From an uncultured Lysobacteraceae bacterium (GTDB lineage: Bacteria > Pseudomonadota > Gammaproteobacteria > Xanthomonadales > Rhodanobacteraceae), in NCBI GenBank assembly GCA_946480705.1, contig CAMLLF010000329.1, positions 1 through 5,317 on the forward strand: 5,317 nucleotides of DNA. Reading direction: 5' to 3'. This document shows, one piece after another, positions 1 to 5,317 of the stretch. Made by a program: the position numbers and the translations under genes. Positions within the stretch are counted from its first letter, which is position 1; every line of letters begins with the position of its first letter. The notes beneath the pieces were generated by a model that was not told the origin of the DNA, did no database searches, and saw only the letters and a list, made by a program, of their open reading frames with translations.

Positions 1-1
1 G

Positions 2-508
2 AAGAAATCGTCGGGATTCACGCTGATCGAGCTGGTCACCGTGGTGGTCGTCATCGCGATACTCGCGGCGTTCGCGCTGCCGTCGTATTCGAACGTGATC
101 AGAAGCAACCGCGTGTCGAATCAGGCGAACGACCTGCTGACCGCGGTCAACCTCGCACGCAACGAAGCGGTCACGCGCGGCACGCGCGTGACGGTCTGTG
201 CTAGCGCCGACGGCGCGTCCTGCGATTCGGGCGGCGCCTGGCGTTCGGGCTGGATCGTCTTCACCGACGGCGGCACCGCGGGCCAGCTCGCGGGAAACGA
301 CCAGTTGCTGCGTGTCTGGCCGGCGATCGCGCCCGGCGATTCGCTGAGCGCGGACGCGGCGTTCGTGAGCTTCGGCAAGGAAGGGTTTTCGACCGAAAAC
401 GACCTGACCTGGACGTTCGTGCCACGCGACTGCAACGGCGACCAGCGCCGCACCGTGCATCTGCGCGGACTCGGCCGCGCCGAAACCGCGCGCGGGGCCT
501 GCGCATGA
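2..508 (+). CDS. fimT: FimT/GspH-type minor pseudopilin, 5'-partial
   Basis: Minor pilin of the type IV pilus. It is made as a prepilin, cleaved and N-methylated by PilD, and held in the inner membrane before joining the pilus tip; some FimT proteins bind DNA for natural transformation. The frame is open from base 2 (KKSSG then FTLIEL), so only a few leader codons are missing. The cleavage site is G|FTLIEL with the usual Glu at +5, followed by a hydrophobic helix to about base 85. The GspH-like core shows a VTVC motif (Cys codon at 197), a second Cys at 221 and a W-x-x-G-W motif near 239-253. A second Cys pair lies at 431 and 500, the latter beside the C terminus. The visible 168 residues are close to normal family length. 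The GTG at 41 lies inside the N-terminal helix and is not the start. The stop overlaps the pilV start. The type II secretion pseudopilin GspH is the alternative, but the pilV-pilW-pilX-pilY1 context argues for FimT. Confidence 0.9.
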   Translation, partial: KKSSGFTLIELVTVVVVIAILAAFALPSYSNVIRSNRVSNQANDLLTAVNLARNEAVTRGTRVTVCASADGASCDSGGAWRSGWIVFTDGGTAGQLAGNDQLLRVWPAIAPGDSLSADAAFVSFGKEGFSTENDLTWTFVPRDCNGDQRRTVHLRGLGRAETARGACA

Positions 509-981
509 ATGCGGCGACCGCATTCCGCCGCGTGCCGCGCGCCGCGGGATTTTCGCTGCTCGAAGTGCTCGTCTCGATGATCATCCTGTCGATCGGACTG
601 CTCGGGCTCGCCGCGCTGCAGGCGTTCTCGATCAAGGCCAATCAGAGCGCGAACTACCGCACGCAGGCGACCGCACTCGCCTACGACCTGCTCGATCGCA
701 TGCGCGCGAACCGCAACGAGCTGATCGCGGGGCGCTACTTCACGAACTACGGCTCGGCGCCCGGCAGCTGTCCCGACACCGGCGGTACGCCGCCGTCCAC
801 CGGCGCCGCCTCGCGCGACGTATACGACTGGAAATGTGCAATCAAGGCCCAGCTGCCGCTCGGCGAAGGCGCGGTGCGCATGCCCGGCGGCACCGTCGTC
901 GTCGCGATCCGCTGGACCGACGCGCGCTGGAGCAACGGCGCCGACGCCACGACCGAATTCACGCTGACCTCAGCCCTATGA
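505..981 (+). CDS. pilV: Type IV pilus minor pilin PilV
   Basis: Minor pilin of the tip/priming complex, processed by prepilin peptidase and anchored in the inner membrane before assembly. The 158-residue product has a basic 15-residue leader ending in AAG, cut before FSLLEVLV, with Glu at +5. A hydrophobic helix (about residues 16-40) then runs into the family pattern LAALQAFS...ANYRTQATALAYDLLDRMRANR (residues about 36-71). Two cysteines, C89 and C111, probably form the C-terminal disulfide typical of PilV; the stretch between them is rich in Gly, Pro, Ser and Thr. Length is normal for the family. The ATG at 505 overlaps the fimT stop as ATGA. A weak GGGG at 494-497 sits 7 bases upstream, so coupled translation is likely. 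The type II pseudopilin GspI is a relative, but the neighbours favour PilV. Confidence 0.92.
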   Translation: MNAATAFRRVPRAAGFSLLEVLVSMIILSIGLLGLAALQAFSIKANQSANYRTQATALAYDLLDRMRANRNELIAGRYFTNYGSAPGSCPDTGGTPPSTGAASRDVYDWKCAIKAQLPLGEGAVRMPGGTVVVAIRWTDARWSNGADATTEFTLTSAL

Positions 982-986
982 CCATG
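978..986 (+). promoter_or_regulatory. pilW translation start, coupled, no visible Shine-Dalgarno
   Basis: The bases before the ATG at 978 (GACCTCAGCCCT) contain no purine-rich ribosome binding site. The start overlaps the pilV stop codon by the pattern ATGA, so re-initiation by ribosomes ending pilV is the likely mode. A second in-frame ATG at 984 would shorten the leader by two residues without affecting the prepilin cleavage site. Confidence 0.6.
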
Positions 987-2210
987 CCGATCGCACCTCC
1001 GCGCCGCACCGCCGGCTTCTCGCTGATCGAAATGATGGTCGCGATCGCGATCGCGGCATTCCTGCTGCTGGGCATCACGCAGGTGTTCAGCGCGAGCAAG
1101 AACAACTATCTGAGCCAGGAGGCGCTCTCGCGCATCCAGGAGAACGCGCGCTTCGCGATGATCCGGCTGCAGCGCAGCGTGCGCATGGCCGGCTATCTCG
1201 GTGCCGGCAACGACCTGAACCGTCTCGCCGCAGGCAACGCGTCGAACTTCATCAATCACCTCGCGCCGAACGGTGTCGACGCGACGCTGTTCCAGCATCG
1301 CTTCCATCGCTCGATCGAAGTCTTCGACGCGAACGACAGCAACGACGGCGCCGAACCGCAACCCGGCGGCGCCGGCAGCTGGACACCGGCGCTGCCGCCG
1401 GCGATCGCCGATGCGGCGCCGCTGACCGGGTCGGACATCCTCGTCGTGCGGCATTTCAGCGAGGAAAGCATCCCGCTGGCCGGCTTCAACACGACGAACG
1501 ACACGCTGATCGCGCTCACACCGACCTTTCCGGACGGCCGGCCGTTCGTCGCGAAAGGCATCTACGGCGTCGGCAACTACCGTTTCGCCGACGTGTTCCA
1601 GGCGAGCGCGGTCAACGGCGTCCAGCTGTCTGCGCCGTACGGCGCGTCGAGCAATCCGGGCAACACGTACCAGTTCGACGCCGCGAACTCGCCCGGCAAG
1701 ACGTGGCGCGGCGACCGCGAAGTCGAATACGGCCTGCAGGCCGGCAGCGGCCAGCGCTGGTGGAACGCCGAGTTGCATCGCGCCGAATACACGGTCTATT
1801 ACGTCGGCCGCGGCGCGAACGGCCAGCCTGCACTGATGATGCAGACGCTGCAGGAGTCCACGGGCCAGCTCGAGAACCGCGAACTCATCGACGGCATAGA
1901 AAGCCTGCAGGTGCTCGTCGGCATCGATACCTCGACGCCGGCCAACGACGGCGCCGACGTCTATCGCACGGGTGCGCAGGTCGCCGCCGGCGCGGCCTCC
2001 GACGCGGATCGCGACGCGCGCTGGCGCAGTGCGCGCTCGCTGCAGATCGGTCTGCTGCTGCGCAGCCCGGCGCCGTTCGTAAGCCCCCGCCCGACCGAAC
2101 CCGCGCTCACGGTGCTCGACCGGCGCATGACGCGGCCGAACGACGGCTACCTGCGGCAGACCTACCAGACCACCGTTTCCCTGCGCAATCGCGTGAGTAA
2201 CTCGATGTGA
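978..2210 (+). CDS. pilW: Type IV pilus minor pilin PilW
   Basis: Large minor pilin of the T4P tip complex. In P. aeruginosa PilW works with PilX and PilY1 in pilus priming and in surface-linked cyclic-di-GMP control. The 410-residue product starts MTMPIAPPRRTAG; cleavage after G13 leaves FSLIEMM with Glu at +5 and a hydrophobic helix to about residue 35. The segment after it (ALSRIQENARFAMIRLQRSVRMAGY) is the usual PilW amphipathic continuation, ending in RMAGYLG. The C-terminal half has the PilW signature LIDGIESLQVLVGID (from residue 303), SLQIGLLLRS (354-363) and a closing YQTTVSLRNR. I chose the ATG at 978 because it overlaps the pilV stop (ATGA) and gives a normal leader. The frame stays open upstream to an ATG at 834, but that would add 48 residues inside pilV. 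The ATG at 984 is also possible. The 3' end overlaps pilX as GTGA. Confidence 0.95.
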   Translation: MTMPIAPPRRTAGFSLIEMMVAIAIAAFLLLGITQVFSASKNNYLSQEALSRIQENARFAMIRLQRSVRMAGYLGAGNDLNRLAAGNASNFINHLAPNGVDATLFQHRFHRSIEVFDANDSNDGAEPQPGGAGSWTPALPPAIADAAPLTGSDILVVRHFSEESIPLAGFNTTNDTLIALTPTFPDGRPFVAKGIYGVGNYRFADVFQASAVNGVQLSAPYGASSNPGNTYQFDAANSPGKTWRGDREVEYGLQAGSGQRWWNAELHRAEYTVYYVGRGANGQPALMMQTLQESTGQLENRELIDGIESLQVLVGIDTSTPANDGADVYRTGAQVAAGAASDADRDARWRSARSLQIGLLLRSPAPFVSPRPTEPALTVLDRRMTRPNDGYLRQTYQTTVSLRNRVSNSM

Positions 2211-2695
2211 ATACCGTATCCGCTCGCCGTTTCCGCGCGACGCAGCGCGTCGCGCCGCGCGTCCCGCACCGCCAGCGCGGCGCCGCGCTGTTCGTCAGCC
2301 TGATGCTGCTGATCCTCGTGACGCTGCTCGCGCTGACCGCGTCGCGCATGACGGTCCTGCAGGAACGCATGTCCGGCAACTACAAGAACCAGCAGGACGC
2401 CTTCCAGTCGGCCGAACGGCAGCTCACGCGCGGCGAGGCCGTCGTGCTCGATCCGCTGCGCCAGCCCGATATCGCGTTCACGCAGATAGACAACAGCAAC
2501 GCGCTGCCCTGGACGCCCTGGTACGCGGAAGGGCCGACGACGGCAGACGAGGAGGTCACGCGCGTGCGCATCGGCCAGTCGCTGAAGTTCGGCACCGATC
2601 CGATGCGCGAGCCGAAATTCTTCGTCGTGTCGGCCGGGGCGCCCGGCGCCGACACGACGGCGACGTCGGCCGTGCAGTCGACCTATGTCTATTGA
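2207..2695 (+). CDS. pilX: Type IV pilus minor pilin PilX
   Basis: PilX-family minor pilin, 162 residues, a partner of PilW and PilY1 in the pilus tip complex. The N-terminal PilX pattern is clear: RQRGAALFVSLMLLILVTLLAL (residues 22-43), then LQERMSGNYKNQQDAFQSAE, which is highly typical of the family. The C terminus ends in VQSTYVY, close to the QSTYV ending common in PilX. The presumed cleavage is after G25, before AALFV. Position +5 is Val rather than Glu, as is usual for PilX and for the tip pseudopilin GspK. The leader of about 25 residues is long and strongly basic. The start is GTG at 2207, overlapping the pilW stop (GTGA). I see no later in-frame ATG or GTG before the cleavage site. 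A weak GTGAG at 2193-2197 lies 9 bases upstream. The gap to pilY1 is 31 bases. Confidence 0.93.
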   Translation: MNTVSARRFRATQRVAPRVPHRQRGAALFVSLMLLILVTLLALTASRMTVLQERMSGNYKNQQDAFQSAERQLTRGEAVVLDPLRQPDIAFTQIDNSNALPWTPWYAEGPTTADEEVTRVRIGQSLKFGTDPMREPKFFVVSAGAPGADTTATSAVQSTYVY

Positions 2696-2715
2696 ACCGC
2701 AGCGCACGACGAGCC

Positions 2716-2719
2716 GGAG
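2716..2719 (+). promoter_or_regulatory. Shine-Dalgarno of pilY1
   Basis: GGAG lies 7 bases before the ATG at 2727, within the 31-base gap after pilX. It is the clearest ribosome binding site in the window and supports this start. It also shows that pilY1, unlike the three genes before it, does not depend on a stop/start overlap. Confidence 0.7.
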
Positions 2720-2726
2720 CAACGCA

Positions 2727-5317
2727 ATGACTTTCTCACGATGGCACTCCCTGCTCGCGGCAGCCGCGCTGGCGCTGCTGGCCGGCCTCGCCGCGGCGCC
2801 GGCACGCGCGGCGACGATCCCGATCTCGCAGTCGCCACTGTTCACCGCGTCGGGCCAGCCGCCGCTGATGATGATGGTGATGTCGCGCGACGAGCAGTTG
2901 TTCATCAAGGCCTATACCGACTACACCGACCTCGACGGCGACGGCCTGCTCGATACGACCTACCAGAACCGCTTCAGCTATTCGGGCTATTTCGATCCGG
3001 ATCTCTGCTACGCCTACGGCAGCGGCCAGTTCAAGGCGACCGCGGCCGCGAACAACCACCAATGCGGCGGCAGCTGGAGCGGCAACTTCCTGAACTGGAT
3101 CACCATGAGCCGGCTCGACATGCTGCGCTTCGTGTTCTACGGCGGCTACCGCTCGACCGACGCCGCGACGACCGTGCTCGAGCGTGCGCACATTCCGTCG
3201 GACCTGCATGCCTGGGTCAAGACCTACGGCGGCAGCGACATCGCGCGCTACACGCCGTATTCGAGCGCGACGTCGTTCTGCAACGCGTCCTTCAGCAACA
3301 CCGGCGTGCCGAAACTGCGCGTCGCCTCGGGCACATGGACCGAATGGGCGTCGACCGCACTGAACCAGTGCAACTGGAAGGAAGACGCGAACAACGACGC
3401 GAAACCCGACAGCCCGCCGCGCGCGACCGAGCTCGACGTACGCGTCGAGGTCTGTGCCGGCGGCACGGGCGCGCTGCGCGAATCCTTCTGCCGCGAATAC
3501 GGCACGGCCGGTATCTTCAAGCCGGCCGGCCTGCTGCAGGAATACGGCGAGAACCGCTCGATGCGCTTCGGCCTCCTGACCGGATCGTATTCGGCGCCGC
3601 GCAGTGGCGGCGTCGTCCGCCGCAACATCGGTCCGATCGCCGGCAACGGCACGGCCACGGGCTGCGCGGCCGGCGACGAGATCGATCTCTCGACGGGCCG
3701 CTTCTGCAATCAGGGCGACGGCGCCGAAGGCGTCATCAACACGATGAACCGCCTGAAGCTGCTGACCTGGAACTATGCGGCGTCCTGGACCGACTGCAAC
3801 ACGTACAGCATCCTCAACCGTCAGGGCTTCGGCTCGCCGAACCTCAACAATCCCGGCACGGCGGCAAACGGGCGCAATTGCAGCGCCTGGGGCAATCCGA
3901 TGTCCGAGATGTACGCCGAAGCGCTGCGCTACATCACGGCAGAAACACCGTCGGCGACGTTCAACGTGACCGGCGACCTCGCCGGCCTGCCGGCCCCGGC
4001 CTGGAAGGATCCGTACCGCAGTCCCGACGACGGCGGCAACGCCTATTGCGCCAATTGCAGCATTCTGGCTTTGTCCACCGGCCTCAACTCCTTCGACAGC
4101 GACGAAATCCCGAATGTCGCCGCACTCGGATCCGGCGCCGTGGCCGCGACCAACGTCGTCGGCGCGCGCGAGCAGGTCAACGGCAGCTACCTCGTCGGCC
4201 GCGGCGGCGCCACGCCGCTCGGCGCATCGCTGAACACGCACGAAGACCTCTGCACGGCCAAGTCGATCACCGCGCTCGCCGACGTGCGCGGCATCTGCCC
4301 CGACATTCCGTCGATGGAAGGCAGCTATCTGCTGAGCGGCCTCGCGCACAAGGCCTACACGACCGACCTGCGTCCGAACCTGACCGGCCCCGACGGCAAT
4401 CCGAAACCGGCCACGTACACGAACAAGGTGCAGACCTACGCGGTCTCGGTGGCCGAGAACCTGCCGACGTTCCGCGTGCCGCTCGGCAGCAGCAGCCTTT
4501 CGCTCGCGCCGCTGTGCCAGGCCAACAACGCCGGCGGCGCGACCGCCGCCTCGTCGGGCTGGCGCAGCTGCTATCTCGGCGCCGTCGGCATCGGCACGAA
4601 GACTTCGGCAGTCGCCCCGAACCACGTCTACGGCCGCGCGCTCGAAAGCGACGGCAGTGCCGGCAGCTTCTCGCTGGTCTGGGAAGACTCGCAGTGGGGC
4701 AACGACCACGACAACGACGTCGTGTCGATGCTGACCTATTGCGTCGGCGCGAAATGCACGAAGAAGACCACGTCCACGCAGACCCACTACGACATCTGCT
4801 GGCGCTCGAACTCGGCCGACTGCGGTTCCAACGGGGCGCCGGCCGTGGCGGCCGACGAAGTGCTCGTCCGCATCGAGAATCTGTCCGCTTTCGCCGGCAA
4901 CGCGATGCTGACGGGCTTTTCGGTCAGCGGTGCCGGCGCGAGCGACGGCGTGAAGCGCCTCACGCTGCGTCCCGGCGGCCAGAACGGCAGCGTGCTCGCG
5001 CAGACGGCGAATCCGCCGACCACGTGGACGGTGCCCCAGGTGCTCAAGCTCAAGGCCGGCGGCGGCGGTGCGAAAGAGCTCGAAAATCCGCTGTTCTACG
5101 CGGCGAAATTCGGCAGCTTCAAGGATGCGAACAGCGACAACCTGCCCGATGCGGGCGAATGGGATGCGCAGCAGCCCGGCAAGCCCGACGCATTCTTTCC
5201 GGTGCGCGACCCGGCGCGGCTCAAGAGCGAGCTGCGCAACGCCATCCAGGCCGACGAGCTCTGCCTGCACTACCAGCCCAAGGTTTCGCACGATTGCGGT
5301 CGCGTGGTGGGGCTGGA
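2727..5317 (+). CDS. pilY1: PilY1/PilC-family pilus tip protein, 3'-partial, with an EAL-like 3' end
   Basis: Exported T4P-associated protein, expected at the pilus tip, acting in adhesion, surface sensing and control of extension and retraction. The frame is open for 863 codons to the right edge. Residues 1-28 form a Sec signal peptide, with a hydrophobic Ala/Leu core and probable cleavage after ARA. Family blocks follow in order: LMMMVMSRDEQLF (47-59), an acidic DLDGDGLLD loop (68-76), GNFLNWITMSRLDMLR through to VKTY (119-167), GLLQEYGENRSMRFGLLTGS to VVRRNI (268-301), WEDSQWGNDHDND (652-664), and NPLFYAAKFGSFKDANSDNL to EWD (787-813). It belongs to the PilY1 branch that lacks a canonical DxSxS von Willebrand A metal site. 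Many cysteines suggest disulfides. From about residue 832 the sequence no longer looks like PilY1 and resembles the start of an EAL domain, in the same frame and without a stop. The Neisseria PilC-type beta-propeller that should follow is not seen. Identity as PilY1 is secure up to that point. Confidence 0.93.
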   Translation, partial: MTFSRWHSLLAAAALALLAGLAAAPARAATIPISQSPLFTASGQPPLMMMVMSRDEQLFIKAYTDYTDLDGDGLLDTTYQNRFSYSGYFDPDLCYAYGSGQFKATAAANNHQCGGSWSGNFLNWITMSRLDMLRFVFYGGYRSTDAATTVLERAHIPSDLHAWVKTYGGSDIARYTPYSSATSFCNASFSNTGVPKLRVASGTWTEWASTALNQCNWKEDANNDAKPDSPPRATELDVRVEVCAGGTGALRESFCREYGTAGIFKPAGLLQEYGENRSMRFGLLTGSYSAPRSGGVVRRNIGPIAGNGTATGCAAGDEIDLSTGRFCNQGDGAEGVINTMNRLKLLTWNYAASWTDCNTYSILNRQGFGSPNLNNPGTAANGRNCSAWGNPMSEMYAEALRYITAETPSATFNVTGDLAGLPAPAWKDPYRSPDDGGNAYCANCSILALSTGLNSFDSDEIPNVAALGSGAVAATNVVGAREQVNGSYLVGRGGATPLGASLNTHEDLCTAKSITALADVRGICPDIPSMEGSYLLSGLAHKAYTTDLRPNLTGPDGNPKPATYTNKVQTYAVSVAENLPTFRVPLGSSSLSLAPLCQANNAGGATAASSGWRSCYLGAVGIGTKTSAVAPNHVYGRALESDGSAGSFSLVWEDSQWGNDHDNDVVSMLTYCVGAKCTKKTTSTQTHYDICWRSNSADCGSNGAPAVAADEVLVRIENLSAFAGNAMLTGFSVSGAGASDGVKRLTLRPGGQNGSVLAQTANPPTTWTVPQVLKLKAGGGGAKELENPLFYAAKFGSFKDANSDNLPDAGEWDAQQPGKPDAFFPVRDPARLKSELRNAIQADELCLHYQPKVSHDCGRVVGL
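5220..5317 (+). other. EAL-domain N-terminal fragment in frame with pilY1, cut by the window edge
   Basis: Residues 832-863 of the pilY1 frame include LRNAIQADELCLHYQPKV (836-853) and then CGRVVGLE, the last codon incomplete (GA at the edge, so Glu or Asp). EAL-type cyclic-di-GMP phosphodiesterases start with a helix of the type LxxAIxxxELxLHYQPKV, a short turn, then GxVVGxEAL, where the Glu is the E of the EAL signature and a metal ligand. The match in spacing and residues is close. The PilY1 family would here read as a short helix (of the type LKxxLxxAF) leading to a linker and beta-propeller. The boundary cannot be set exactly, because RLKSELRNA could belong to either family; I place it between 5217 and 5245. 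The catalytic residues lie beyond the edge, so activity cannot be judged. Confidence 0.78.

Noticed and set aside
41..43. GTG at 41 as the fimT start
   Set aside because: The frame is open to base 2 and the prepilin cleavage site G|FTLIEL lies upstream of 41, so the true start is left of the window.
834..977. Upstream extension of pilW to the ATG at 834
   Set aside because: The 48 extra residues are Arg-rich with no motif, lie inside pilV, and would bury the prepilin leader. The ATG at 978 gives a normal leader and an ATGA overlap.
1038..1056. Short tandem GCGATC repeat with overlapping GCGATCGC palindromes in pilW
   Set aside because: It encodes the Ala-Ile run of the pilin membrane helix, and codon preference explains it. 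No wider repeat is seen.
747..1778. A 343-codon open frame on the minus strand across pilV and pilW
   Set aside because: Low-complexity Arg/Ala/Val translation typical of a GC-rich shadow frame, lying over two well-supported genes.
1703..2200. A 165-codon plus-strand frame inside pilW
   Set aside because: Arg-rich shadow of pilW in another frame, with no motif and no ribosome binding site.
2696..2726. Possible terminator or promoter between pilX and pilY1
   Set aside because: Only 31 bases, with no convincing hairpin plus T-run and no -35/-10 pair. It holds the pilY1 Shine-Dalgarno sequence and nothing else I can support.
2736..5291. An 851-codon open frame on the minus strand covering nearly all of pilY1
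   Set aside because: It is in exact register with the pilY1 codons, so a stop there needs a sense codon TTA, CTA or TCA, all rare at this GC content; the only stop is at the TCA for Ser4. The product is Arg/Ala/Val-rich with no recognisable domain, while the plus-strand frame has clear family motifs.

Overview
The window holds the minor-pilin operon of a type IV pilus (T4P), all on the + strand. The order is fimT - pilV - pilW - pilX - pilY1, with fimT cut by the left edge and pilY1 still open at the right edge. The DNA is strongly GC-rich, roughly two thirds by eye, with codons ending mostly in C or G. The gene order and protein types fit a GC-rich proteobacterium. A gammaproteobacterium of the Xanthomonadales type is my best guess, and a betaproteobacterium is possible. 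Sequence alone does not fix the taxon.

Layout: 2-508 is a GspH/FimT pseudopilin lacking only its first few codons. 505-981 is PilV, 978-2210 is PilW and 2207-2695 is PilX. These genes are joined by four-base stop/start overlaps (ATGA, ATGA, GTGA). After a 31-base gap with a good Shine-Dalgarno sequence comes PilY1 (2727 to the right edge). There is no gene-free stretch over 300 bases. I see no RNA gene, mobile element, CRISPR array, promoter or terminator. The operon promoter must lie left of the window.

How the genes work together: in characterised T4P systems, FimT/FimU, PilV, PilW and PilX form a tip complex that primes pilus assembly and carries PilY1 to the pilus tip. PilY1 then acts in adhesion, surface sensing and control of retraction. 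In Pseudomonas aeruginosa the PilY1-PilW-PilX module also feeds into cyclic-di-GMP signalling.

The main anomaly is at the right end. PilY1 reads normally to about residue 831-836, the point where the family goes on to a linker and a C-terminal beta-propeller. Instead, the same open frame runs into what looks like the start of an EAL-type (cyclic-di-GMP phosphodiesterase) domain, including LHYQPKV and GRVVGLE. An EAL domain behind a Sec signal peptide, with no membrane segment between, would be on the wrong side of the membrane for its substrate. The join is therefore either a chimera (assembly artefact or genomic deletion/recombination) or a very unusual real fusion. The bases after the right edge would decide.
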